A DNA stretch of 35,798 nt from Paraburkholderia elongata. GTDB taxonomy: Bacteria > Pseudomonadota > Gammaproteobacteria > Burkholderiales > Burkholderiaceae. Positions 16,744-24,725 of the stretch are shown here, one piece after another. The DNA lies in the NCBI RefSeq assembly GCF_013177735.1, contig NZ_WOEZ01000305.1, positions 1 through 35,798 of the forward strand. Reading direction: 5' to 3'. A program made the position numbers and the translations under genes. Every line of letters starts with the position of its first letter. The first letter of the stretch is position 1. The notes under the pieces were generated by a model that was not told the DNA's origin, ran no database searches, and was given only the letters and a program-made list of their open reading frames with translations.

Positions 16744-17442
16744 ATGAGCGATCCCACCGTAACAGTCGTTGTGATCGACGCTGACAAAGCCATCCGCCGC
16801 TTCATTCGCACAAGCCTCGAAACGGCCGGCATGAGTGTCTTCGAGGCGCAGACCGGCGCACAAGGCCTGGCGCAGGCTGCGACGCGGCTGGCGGATCTCG
16901 TCATCGTCGATCTGAGTTTGCCGGACATGGACGGCATCGAGGTGATCCGTGAGTTGCGCGGTTGGTCCGCGATGCCGGTGATCGTCCTGTCGGCGCGAAG
17001 CCGCGAGGAAGACAAGGTTGCCGCGCTCGATGCCGGCGCCGACGATTACCTCACCAAGCCATTCGGCCTACCCGAGCTTGGCGCGCGAATTCGCGCGCAT
17101 TTGCGCAGGCAGGTCAACGGCGACAGGATCGGCGTGCCTCAGGTTCAGTTCGGTCTCGTCACGATCGATCTCGGTGAGCGCAGGGTCGTGCGCGGCAGCC
17201 GGGTTGTCCATCTCAGCCCCACCGAATATCGCCTTCTCTCCGCGCTGGTGCGCCATCCTGGGCGCGTATTGACGCATGAGCAGTTGCTCGGCGAGGTATG
17301 GGGGCCCTTGCAAACCGACAACCACCACTACCTGCGAATCTACATGGGGCATCTGCGCCACAAGCTCGAACGCGATCCGGCGCATCCTGAACACATCGTC
17401 ACCGAAGCCGGCGTAGGCTACCGGCTGGTCGGCGTGCGCTGA
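16744..17442 (+). CDS. kdpE: KdpE-like OmpR-family response regulator without adjacent KdpD
   Basis: 232 residues from the ATG read as MSDPTVTVVVIDADKAIRR. The receiver domain (about 1-120) matches KdpE closely, with phospho-acceptor D56 in VDLSLPDMDG, S83 and K105 (LTKPFG). However, the acidic pair that binds Mg2+ reads D12-A13, where E. coli KdpE has Glu-Asp, so one metal-coordinating acid is missing. The C-terminal winged helix (about 130-232) ends VTEAGVGYRL, as in OmpR/KdpE proteins. It would be expected to regulate kdpFABC. The sensor kinase gene normally placed between kdpC and kdpE is absent, leaving a 124 bp gap. Confidence 0.88.
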   Translation: MSDPTVTVVVIDADKAIRRFIRTSLETAGMSVFEAQTGAQGLAQAATRLADLVIVDLSLPDMDGIEVIRELRGWSAMPVIVLSARSREEDKVAALDAGADDYLTKPFGLPELGARIRAHLRRQVNGDRIGVPQVQFGLVTIDLGERRVVRGSRVVHLSPTEYRLLSALVRHPGRVLTHEQLLGEVWGPLQTDNHHYLRIYMGHLRHKLERDPAHPEHIVTEAGVGYRLVGVR

Positions 17443-17575
17443 ATTTTCCAGGATTTTTTTCACAGGATTTTTATATCGCCGGCAGCAATCGTTTCGCGGC
17501 CTTTACGGTGTCGTCCGTACAGTTTGAGTCTGGCGTTCCGCCGCAAGAGAAATCTGCGTTTTGGCTGGAGAGTGT

Positions 17576-17653
17576 ATGGCGTTCAAACAAATAAAGGGCA
17601 ACGTGACCGTCGAGGCTTGCGTATTCCCCGCACCGGGCTTTGACATCTCATGA
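17576..17653 (+). CDS. Possible 25-aa leader peptide
   Basis: An ATG with GGAGAG close upstream opens a 25-codon frame reading MAFKQIKGNVTVEACVFPAP, then GFDIS. Its stop overlaps the start of the next gene (ATGA at 17650-17653). The arrangement is that of a translationally coupled leader. There is no recognisable run of one amino acid or stalling motif, and chance cannot be excluded. Confidence 0.35.
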   Translation: MAFKQIKGNVTVEACVFPAPGFDIS

Positions 17654-17997
17654 CCCCTTCAAAGCCCGCCATGATGTTCAGAGGGATGTGCAAGGTCGTC
17701 GCCATCGCCTTCGTCGTCAATCAGGTTCTCACGACTATTTTTACGTACGTCGCGCAGCAACTCGATGCCGCGCTGCCTCATGAAACGATCTGGCTTTTCA
17801 GTTGCGTGACATGCGGGCTGCTAACACTGTGGCTGCAATCCGATGCACGGCGCGCGTTCGGTTTCGCGCGTGAGAAGGGCTTCGTGAAGACGGTCGGCGA
17901 CAAGAAGCAGGAGCTGCAGATTGCTGAGGATTGCCCGAAGCGGTGGTTGGTGATTTTGCATATCGAGCTGAATCCTGCTGCGATACAGGCATCGTGA
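17650..17997 (+). CDS. Small membrane protein of unknown function
   Basis: 115 residues starting MTPSKPAMMFRGMCKVV. Two hydrophobic segments (about residues 14-36 and 46-62) are followed by a charged cytosolic tail (ARREKG/KKQEL-type region and ending LNPAAIQAS). No family recognised. The gene lies between kdpE and a universal-stress-like gene, so it shares the potassium neighbourhood. The frame is supported by normal codon use and the overlapping upstream ATGA, but it could still be a chance frame. Confidence 0.5.
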   Translation: MTPSKPAMMFRGMCKVVAIAFVVNQVLTTIFTYVAQQLDAALPHETIWLFSCVTCGLLTLWLQSDARRAFGFAREKGFVKTVGDKKQELQIAEDCPKRWLVILHIELNPAAIQAS

Positions 17998-18120
17998 GGG
18001 CGCTTTGCACCGCTGTGGAATTCGTCCGTACGCTGCCGAACAAACTAGCCGATTTTTTTACGCAACCTTAACGCCGCATTGGCTAAGCTCAAAGTAACAG
18101 GCACCCGCCAGGAGTTCTCG

Positions 18121-18537
18121 ATGATACGCATGCTGATCCCTGTTCTCGATCAAGGCGGAGCGATAGAAGCCGCGCGCTACGCGGCGTTCATGTTTCTTGA
18201 GCGCGGTGTCACCGAAGTCGAATTGCTGGAAGTACTCGAGCCTGTCGATCAGGGGCGCGCAGCAGCCTTCCACAGTCGAAGCGCACTGGTGCGCCAGGAA
18301 AAGCAGGCTATGCTGAAGGCGTTGATCGACGTCCGCACCATTCTTGAAGAAGCGGGTGTGCCGTACCACTGGAAACGAGTTTTCGGCCACCGCACGAAAG
18401 CGATCGCCGACTACGCGGCGACCACCCAGCCCGACGTCATGGTGATCGACGCAAGCCATATGGGCTTCTTCCGCAGGCTAGCGATGTTCGCGTCGCTGTC
18501 GAGGCGCACGGTTACCCCGGTGACGATGGTTCACTGA
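18121..18537 (+). CDS. Universal-stress-protein-like (UspA fold), degenerate nucleotide site
   Basis: 138 residues; AGGAG seven bases before the ATG fixes the start MIRMLIPVLDQGG. The alpha/beta layout matches single-domain USPs: a first strand RMLIPVLD, helix AARYAAFMFLE, strand VELLEVLEP and a late strand PDVMVIDAS. The ATP-binding signature G-x2-G-x9-G-S/T expected after the fourth strand is not present (ASHMGFFRRLAMFASLSRR), so it probably belongs to the non-nucleotide-binding class. It is convergent with the KimA-like transporter gene, with 1 bp between stop codons. USP domains are common regulators of K+ transport (KdpD carries one), so a link is plausible. Confidence 0.75.
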   Translation: MIRMLIPVLDQGGAIEAARYAAFMFLERGVTEVELLEVLEPVDQGRAAAFHSRSALVRQEKQAMLKALIDVRTILEEAGVPYHWKRVFGHRTKAIADYAATTQPDVMVIDASHMGFFRRLAMFASLSRRTVTPVTMVH

Positions 18538-18538
18538 A

Positions 18539-20512
18539 TCATCCAACGTTCATCGGCAGCAGCACCATCTGTTTGCCCTGCAGGTGCAGGCGCGTCTGGA
18601 TTTCCATCGGCGTGTGATTGTGTAGCCACCTGGTCAGGATATTCACCCGTTTGAAAATCAGTTTGCTGGCGAAGCAGACGCTGTTCGGGAATTCCTCCAT
18701 CGTGGCCCCGGCCAGTTTGATGAACTCTTCGACAGGGTCAGTGCCGAAATCGATCCGGTATTCGGCGGCCATTCCGTGCCGGCGGCAGTGCGCCACGTAA
18801 TAGTCGAGCGACGCTGAAATCGTTTTCCGCAAGCGCTCCAGGTGCTCCGGGCCGTCATAGCTTTTCGCATCCACTTCACCGACCGCGAGGAATATCACGT
18901 TCTTGAAATGGTCGGGAAATAGCCGGTTCACCCATAACAGCGCATGCATGCTGGCGCCGCGGTGTTTGCCGACAAGCAGGATAGCGGTCGGCTGGGACGG
19001 ATCGAGTTTGAGCGGCGCAGCCGCGTCGCCGACCACGGGCGGCGCGCCGGCAAAGAGGGCATCTTCCTTCGCAATCAGTGCGCGGGTTTCGTTGTAGTGC
19101 CGTTTGATGGCGAAGCACAGTGCCACCACCGCGCCGGTCACTAGCACCGTCAGCCAGCCTCCCGCCGTAAACTTCTCGATCAACGTAATCACCAGTACGG
19201 TGCTGGTGACCGATAACCCCAGCGCGGATAGCGCGAAGTGCTTCAGCCAGTTTTCGCCGTCACGGCGATGCTGCCACCAGTAAATGCACAAGCCCAGCAG
19301 GGAGAGGCTGAAGGTCAGGAACACGTTGATGCTGTACAGCACCACCAGGATCGACACGTCGCCGTGCGTCCAGATGAGGATGGCGAGGCTGGCGAGTCCC
19401 ATCACGACGATGCCGTTCTGTCTGACCAGGCGCGCGGACAGATCGCGGAAATGGCGCGGCACCCACGAATCGGACGCCATGTTCGACAGCACAGCCGGCC
19501 CGTCAAGGAAGCCGGTCTGTGCGCCGACCAGCAGCAGACCTGCTTCGAAGGCCAGCACCGCTGCAAGCAGCGCATGCCGTGCGAACGCCGAACCCAGCCC
19601 GAGATGATCGATGACGCTGCCGAATACCACCGCATTGAGCGTCTGACCTTCCACCGCCTGGGCATGCCACAACATGTACAGCAGGATGATGCCGCCGGCC
19701 GTGAAGGCGAGCGACGTGGACATATAGAACATCGTCGTCCTGCCGTTCGGCACACGCGGCTCAGCCAGCATGTTGACGTTGTTCGACACCGCTTCCAGAC
19801 CGGTATAGGTGCCCCCGCCTAGCGAGAACGCTCGCATGAGCAACGCCGCCACCACCAGCGGTCCAACGGCGTGCGACATGCTGCGCGCGTCGCCGATGGC
19901 GCCCGGCACGACGCCGGCCAGATGATCGCCGTGCACCGCCACGCCGTACACGATGAGGACGAGATGCAGCACCACGAAGCCGAGGAAGATCGGCAGCAAC
20001 ACCATGATCGATTCGCGCATGCCGCGAAAGTTGAGACCTGTCATCAGGACGATGAGCGTGAGTTCGGTGGTGAGCTTGAACGCCTGCGCGCTCACCGGCA
20101 GCAAGCTGAAGAATGCATCGACACCGCTTGCGAGCGACGTGGCGATAGTCAGCACATAGTCGACCAGCAACGCCGCGCCTGAAACCAGCCCTGGGTGCGG
20201 GCCCAGTAACGCCGTCGCGACGCGATAGCCGCCGCCGCCCGTGGGAAACAGCTGGATGACCTGGTTATACCCGAGCGCGATGATAAAGACCGTCGCCGCG
20301 GTAGCCACTGCGAGAAACAATGCAAGCGAGGTGTGCTGGCCAAGCGCCAGAAAGGCTTCTTCTGGCCCGTAGCATGACGATGACAGCCCGTCGGCCCCGA
20401 GGCCTACCCAGGCCAGCAGGGGCGTGACTGCGATCGCGTGGCGAGTCCTGGGATCGAGCGGATCTAGCGGCTTACCGACAATCAAACGCCAAAAGTTAGC
20501 GAAGACGGTCAT
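18539..20512 (-). CDS. KimA-like APC-superfamily potassium transporter
   Basis: 657 residues; GGAGGGGAC directly precedes the ATG. About twelve membrane segments are followed by a cytosolic C-terminal domain of roughly 170 residues. Aligned from memory with B. subtilis KimA (YdaO), the K+-site residues appear conserved: Asp and Tyr in ADGLSSSCYGPE, Asp/Tyr/Thr/Ser in LLVDYVLTIATS, Thr and Glu in YTGLEAVSN, and Tyr in LVVLYSINVF. KimA imports K+ with protons and is inhibited by c-di-AMP in Firmicutes; that nucleotide is not expected in beta-proteobacteria. Neighbouring kdp genes support a K+ role. An amino-acid permease is the alternative. Confidence 0.8.
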   Translation of the reverse strand: MTVFANFWRLIVGKPLDPLDPRTRHAIAVTPLLAWVGLGADGLSSSCYGPEEAFLALGQHTSLALFLAVATAATVFIIALGYNQVIQLFPTGGGGYRVATALLGPHPGLVSGAALLVDYVLTIATSLASGVDAFFSLLPVSAQAFKLTTELTLIVLMTGLNFRGMRESIMVLLPIFLGFVVLHLVLIVYGVAVHGDHLAGVVPGAIGDARSMSHAVGPLVVAALLMRAFSLGGGTYTGLEAVSNNVNMLAEPRVPNGRTTMFYMSTSLAFTAGGIILLYMLWHAQAVEGQTLNAVVFGSVIDHLGLGSAFARHALLAAVLAFEAGLLLVGAQTGFLDGPAVLSNMASDSWVPRHFRDLSARLVRQNGIVVMGLASLAILIWTHGDVSILVVLYSINVFLTFSLSLLGLCIYWWQHRRDGENWLKHFALSALGLSVTSTVLVITLIEKFTAGGWLTVLVTGAVVALCFAIKRHYNETRALIAKEDALFAGAPPVVGDAAAPLKLDPSQPTAILLVGKHRGASMHALLWVNRLFPDHFKNVIFLAVGEVDAKSYDGPEHLERLRKTISASLDYYVAHCRRHGMAAEYRIDFGTDPVEEFIKLAGATMEEFPNSVCFASKLIFKRVNILTRWLHNHTPMEIQTRLHLQGKQMVLLPMNVG

Positions 20513-20710
20513 GTCCCCTCCAGGCCTGGTCAGGCGTGCCGGCGTAAATGCCGCTTTCGACGGTTCGACGGTTCGGCACCCCGGTGGCTCAGGCCCAAGG
20601 CGAATGAGAATCAGCGACCGCTGCTGAGATCATTGGCAACCGACAACGAAAATGTAGGGCAGTTTTACGTGGCGTGCCAGTGGACCATACCCGGGGATGG
20701 CGCCAACCGC
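20513..20710. other. Intergenic segment, promoter of the KimA-like gene
   Basis: About 200 bp between the KimA-like start and the stop of the orphan ABC ATPase gene, both on the minus strand. A short tandem CGACGGTT duplication lies near 20558-20575. No gene or clear terminator was seen. Confidence 0.4.
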
Positions 20711-21334
20711 CTAGCCGCGCATATCCAGCTCCGCAAAACCGATGGTTCTCGCCTCGCATGCTTGCGTAAAAGCCGTGTCGTAGCTCAAGAAAAAGACCGT
20801 GCGGGATTCGGCCAGCGTTTTAAACAGATCGACCAGAACCCCGCGCGCGGAGGCGTCGAGTCCGCCGACCGGTTCATCCGCGATCACGACTTTCGTCTCG
20901 CCGAGTACGGCCCCGGTCAGGAAGAATTTCTTGCGCGTGCCAAACGACATTTGCTCGAAGCGCTTGTCGAGGTGCGGTTCGAGTCCGAAGCGATGGGCAA
21001 GATCGAGCGTGTGGCTGTCGACCGCTGTTTTTCTTTCCGACGCCACACGATCCAGATACGCACGACCCGTCTGGTCCGGATACGTCATGCAGTCTTCCGG
21101 CACATATGTGAGCACGGATTTCGCCTTATGCGGCGCGCTGCGCAGTGAATGGCCGCCGAGCCACACCTCGCCTACGTCGGGCTCGATCGTGCCGGCGAGG
21201 ATGCCAAGCAACGTCGACTTGCCGCTGCCTGATTCATCGTTGAGCGCCACGCATCCCGCAGCCGTGTCGTAATGCAGTCCCTGGAAGATGATGCGTTCGC
21301 TATAGCGCTTGCTGAGGTTCTCGAATCGAAGCAT
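20711..21334 (-). CDS. Orphan ABC ATPase with unusual nucleotide-site motifs
   Basis: 207 residues, a single nucleotide-binding domain. Walker B (VVIADEPVGGLD) is canonical, but other sites deviate: the Walker A loop reads DESGSGKST (residues 33-41), with Asp instead of the first Gly; the Q-loop has Glu (YVPEDC, residue 80); the signature is MSFGTRKK (129-136) instead of LSGGQ; and the H-loop His is replaced by Tyr in FFLSYDTAF. Residual ATP binding through K39/S40 is possible. No permease gene is adjacent. It is divergent from an MFS transporter. It could serve a distant permease or act as a non-transport ABC protein. Confidence 0.8.
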   Translation of the reverse strand: MLRFENLSKRYSERIIFQGLHYDTAAGCVALNDESGSGKSTLLGILAGTIEPDVGEVWLGGHSLRSAPHKAKSVLTYVPEDCMTYPDQTGRAYLDRVASERKTAVDSHTLDLAHRFGLEPHLDKRFEQMSFGTRKKFFLTGAVLGETKVVIADEPVGGLDASARGVLVDLFKTLAESRTVFFLSYDTAFTQACEARTIGFAELDMRG

Positions 21335-21491
21335 GGAGTGCGGTGTGTGTCAGTCGAAGAATGGGCCGCGCGACGCGAACATCTGCGTGCGCGGTGTAAA
21401 GTTGCGTCTCTTTGCGCCGTTAAAGAAGAGAGCTGCGCCTCCATTCTGCCAATTTCCTGAATACCTCGACGCTCCCCGTCGACCGCAATCC

Positions 21492-22802
21492 ATGCAAACT
21501 GCTGCCCGCAAAGCGGCCCAACCGTCCCGCGCCGAACTCCGGCGTATCGTCGCCGCAATTGTTATCGGTAACGGCTTCGTGGCGTACGACTTCACCGTCT
21601 ACAGTTTTTCCGCCGTCATAATCGGCAATCTGTTCTTTCCATCGAGTAATCCCGCGTCATCGCTGCTGCTCTCGCTCGCCACCTTTGGCGCGGGCTTCGT
21701 GATGCGCCCGCTCGGCGCGATCATGATCGGCCACATCGCCGACAGCCGTGGCCGCAAAGCCGGCCTCACGGTATCGCTCACACTCATGACCGTTGGCACA
21801 TGGCTGATCGCGTGCCTGCCGGGCTATGCGTCGATCGGTCCTGCGGCGCCGGTGTTGATGGTGCTCGCGCGCCTGATGCAGGGGCTCGCGGCAGGGGGGG
21901 AGATCGGGCCGGCGTCGGCTTCGCTGATGGAGTCGGTCGCTTACCGGCACCGGTGTTACATGGTGAGCTGGCGCGGCGCGAGCCAGGGAGCGGCCGCCTT
22001 CGCCGCCGCGCTGGTCGGGGCGGGCACGACGGCGCTGCTGTCGCCCGCTGCCATGCATGACTGGGGATGGCGCATTCCGTTCGTGCTGGGCGGGCTGATC
22101 GGACCGGTCGGCTGGTATTTGCGTCGCCGGATGCCGGTGGCCGCGCCGCTGCAGCGTGCGCGGCTCAGCCCGTGGCGCATGCTCACGGAGCACCCGCGTC
22201 CCTTCATTTGCGGCCTCCTGATGATGGCGGCGCCTTCGGTGGGCATCTATCTCACCGTCTTCTATATGCCGGCCTATCTGGTTCGTACGCTGCACCGGCC
22301 GGCGGCAATCAGTCTCCTGACGGCCTGCCTGTCCGGTCTCGTGATCCTCGTGGTGACGCCGCTCGTGGCGCGCGTGGCCGACCGCTACGCGAGCCGCAAG
22401 ACGTTGCAATACGTGGCGCTCGTGGCCTCGCTGGCGGCCACGTGGCCGGCATTCTGGGCGCTGACCCACGGCGTGGGCGACGTCGCCGCGCTCGTCATCA
22501 TCACGGCGTACGTGGCGCTTGCGGTCAACAATGCCGGCCCGAGTTCCGTGTTGATGATGGAAGCGTTTCCAGCACATCGGCGCGCGGCCGGACTTGCGGC
22601 GATTTACAGCTTCGGCGTTGTTCTGTTCGGCGGATTTTCGCCGTTCCTCGTGACGTGGCTGATCAACCGGACGGGCGATCCGATGGTCCCGGCGTGGTAT
22701 CTGATGGCCGCGACCCTGCTCACACTTGCCGCGCTGAGGGCATTTCCCGAGGCAAAGGCGCCGGATACCGGCCTTGCCCGTGCTGCGCAGCCGCCGGCGT
22801 AA
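21492..22802 (+). CDS. MFS transporter, metabolite:H+ symporter type
   Basis: 436 residues from the ATG read as MQTAARKAAQPSRAELRR. The frame is open further upstream, but the added residues are not membrane-like and no strong ribosome site supports either. Twelve membrane segments are expected. The loop 2-3 signature GHIADSRGRKAG and the segment RLMQGLAAGGEIGPASASLME are characteristic of the MHS family (ProP, KgtP, ShiA relatives), which import carboxylates, betaines or aromatic acids with protons. Its last 83 bp overlap the 3' end of the convergent AraC-type gene. Substrate unknown. Confidence 0.87.
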   Translation: MQTAARKAAQPSRAELRRIVAAIVIGNGFVAYDFTVYSFSAVIIGNLFFPSSNPASSLLLSLATFGAGFVMRPLGAIMIGHIADSRGRKAGLTVSLTLMTVGTWLIACLPGYASIGPAAPVLMVLARLMQGLAAGGEIGPASASLMESVAYRHRCYMVSWRGASQGAAAFAAALVGAGTTALLSPAAMHDWGWRIPFVLGGLIGPVGWYLRRRMPVAAPLQRARLSPWRMLTEHPRPFICGLLMMAAPSVGIYLTVFYMPAYLVRTLHRPAAISLLTACLSGLVILVVTPLVARVADRYASRKTLQYVALVASLAATWPAFWALTHGVGDVAALVIITAYVALAVNNAGPSSVLMMEAFPAHRRAAGLAAIYSFGVVLFGGFSPFLVTWLINRTGDPMVPAWYLMAATLLTLAALRAFPEAKAPDTGLARAAQPPA

Positions 22803-23856
22803 TAAACAACTCCCCCGCGTCCCCCGCGCCGCCGTGCTGCAGGTCCAAGGCGCGCGCCCGCATATCCTGCGGGCTCATGTCGAAGGCGCGGCGAAATGCG
22901 CGGGTGAAATCGGACGCGCTCTGAAAACCGAGTCCGTAGGCGATTTCCGTTACCTGAAGATGCGGGAAACGGACTAGTTCGTCCGCCGCTTCCCGCAGCC
23001 GGCGATTGCGAATGTAGGCGCCGAGCCCGCCGTCGTGCTCGAACCAGCGATAGATGGTGGCCCGTTTCAGTTGGAACGCCTGAACCACGCTGGTCGGCGT
23101 GAGGTCGCCCTGGTGCAGGTTGGCCTCGACGTAGCGCCGCACCTGTCCCATCACGGCAGACTGCAGCGCCGCCCGGCTCGCGCCGGTCAGGCGCGCTTCC
23201 TTGCGGAAGGCGGCGATCAGCAATTGGGCGCCGGCGTGTAATGCTTGCGCCGCGCTGGCCGGGTCCAATGTGGGGATTTCCCGGGCCACTGCCGCCAGGT
23301 GGTCCAGCACGAGGCCGGTCAGCGGCGAACCCTGCTGGACGATGCGGCCGTGAATCGCGGCGCCGTCGCGCAGCTCCTCGTCCATGATCGCGGACGGTAC
23401 AAACAGGCTCAGAAGCCGGCATTTGGGCCGTTCGGCCCGAAACGGCTGGTTCAGATCGAACGCAACGATGCCCTGCACCGAGCCCGGCGCGGTGCGTTTC
23501 TTGTGCATGCCCGTCACGTGGCCGATTTCGCCTTCCACGAACAGCTGAAAGGCGTAATCGCGCCGCGAGTCTGTGGAGACGCGCGCGACCGACCGTTCCA
23601 GCCGCATGGAATCGGTGCTGCAGTCCGTAAACACCATGCCGCCGACGGCATATAGATCGATCTCACCGCGAAATCCCTGGGTGACCTGTTCTTTCGACGG
23701 CGGCGCATCGACCACATGGCCCACGCGCTGGCGCCAGGCCAGAAATTGTTCCTCGGCTGCGAGCGCGTGCGTGCTGAAGCGGCTCGTGGAAATGACGGAG
23801 CGCGATTCGGCTGCGGCTGCAGCGGCCAGATGTGGCGGCAAGGTGCGCGGGTTCAT
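22720..23856 (-). CDS. AraC-family transcriptional regulator
   Basis: 378 residues. An N-terminal effector domain (about 30-220) of the AraC-binding-like type is followed by a C-terminal pair of helix-turn-helix motifs: HQGDLTPTSVVQAFQLKRATIYRWFE and VTEIAYGLGFQSASDFTRAFRRAFDMSPQDMR, each split across helices as in XylS/AraC proteins. The last 40 or so residues, after MSPQDMRARAL, are a low-complexity tail that lies antisense to the end of the MFS gene. It may control that transporter or the small gene divergent from it. Inducer unknown. There is no clear ribosome site at the ATG. Confidence 0.88.
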   Translation of the reverse strand: MNPRTLPPHLAAAAAAESRSVISTSRFSTHALAAEEQFLAWRQRVGHVVDAPPSKEQVTQGFRGEIDLYAVGGMVFTDCSTDSMRLERSVARVSTDSRRDYAFQLFVEGEIGHVTGMHKKRTAPGSVQGIVAFDLNQPFRAERPKCRLLSLFVPSAIMDEELRDGAAIHGRIVQQGSPLTGLVLDHLAAVAREIPTLDPASAAQALHAGAQLLIAAFRKEARLTGASRAALQSAVMGQVRRYVEANLHQGDLTPTSVVQAFQLKRATIYRWFEHDGGLGAYIRNRRLREAADELVRFPHLQVTEIAYGLGFQSASDFTRAFRRAFDMSPQDMRARALDLQHGGAGDAGELFITPAAAQHGQGRYPAPLPREMPSARQV

Positions 23857-24149
23857 GGATCGGTTGCTGCAAACGAGAGATGCGGTTCTGCTGGGGTAGC
23901 GATGGTAACCAAGTATTTAACACGCCGCCGTCCAATTTTGAGACGTACGGTAAAGCCAATCAAAAAACCTGCTGTATCGTCGGAAGATTAGATGCAGATC
24001 GCTTTCATCGACGGCGAAATAAATCCGTTTATAACAGGCCCCGCACTGAAATCGCAACTGCGCGCAGAAAGAGCGCCGATCGGCATTCGCGGCGCAATGG
24101 GGGCAAGGTCCAGTTTTTTTCCGGCGGCCAATTTACGGGGTATCGAAAG
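23857..24149. other. Divergent intergenic region, no gene supported
   Basis: About 290 bp between the AraC-type regulator and a small plus-strand gene. It contains an AT-richer part (about 23905-23990) likely to hold the divergent promoters, and a T7 run near 24114-24120. Nothing resembling an RNA gene was recognised. Confidence 0.4.
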
Positions 24150-24434
24150 ATGAGCGGCACGAACAATCAACCGACCGCCCAGCGCGGCGGGCGGCATCCG
24201 GCCAGTCTGGTGGATAGCCAGTTGGAGCATCTTGAGAACATGGTTCAGTACGTGACGCGTGGGGACGCGGTTAGCGTGCTGGTTCCGCTAGACCATGAGT
24301 ATTGGGAAAAACGCGTTCGCGCGCTGGAGGAGACTCACGAGTTGATTGCCAGCCAACGCAAACGCGTCGTCAAGCTTCTCGACCAGCTCGGGCGTGAAGC
24401 GCAGATGAAGCTGAGCCGGCCTACGGCCGCCTGA
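24150..24434 (+). CDS. Small helical hypothetical protein, 94 aa
   Basis: Reads MSGTNNQPTAQRGGRHPASL onward from the ATG. After a disordered N terminus, two helices follow: LVDSQLEHLENMVQYVTRG and YWEKRVRALEETHELIASQRKRVVKLLDQLG (split at residues about 55-85), the second with coiled-coil character. No signal peptide or membrane segment. I do not recognise a named family. The gene is flanked by intergenic regions on both sides and appears monocistronic. Composition and codon use look genuine. Confidence 0.62.
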   Translation: MSGTNNQPTAQRGGRHPASLVDSQLEHLENMVQYVTRGDAVSVLVPLDHEYWEKRVRALEETHELIASQRKRVVKLLDQLGREAQMKLSRPTAA

Positions 24435-24725
24435 GTCTGAATCTGTCGAAGGGAAGGGTTGCGAGAATCGGGGGTAGTTGCGGGAGAGTAGACCGGTGCC
24501 ACAAGGTACCGGCAATAAAAGAGTGGGACCTGAGAGTGCGGTGAGAAGCGGACGGGCCCGTAGAGGCCCGCCGCTCAGCTGCGCAAACGCGTGGCTTTTT
24601 TCGCTGGCTGCGCGAACAGCGTCGGCCGTGCACGGCCGTACCTGTTCAATCGCTTTGAATGGCCCATTCGATTAAGTTAGGTAACCGAAGTGTCTGACGT
24701 GCACTGAGCGTCTGATTTACTGACC
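24435..24725. other. Intergenic region rich in inverted repeats
   Basis: Between the small helical gene and the TauE/SafE gene, whose stop faces it. It contains an imperfect ACCGGTGCC/GGTACCGG repeat near 24491-24512, the hairpin listed separately (24548-24574), a T7 run near 24595, and the 16-bp perfect palindrome CGGCCGTGCACGGCCG at 24623-24638. No coding region was seen. Confidence 0.45.
24548..24574. terminator. GC-rich hairpin, probable terminator
   Basis: GCGGACGGGCC and GGCCCGCCGC pair across a CGTAGA loop with one bulged A. It lies between two convergent genes and could end transcription from either side. A T run (about 24595-24601) lies 20 bp further on the plus strand, too far for a classical intrinsic terminator. 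Confidence 0.4.
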
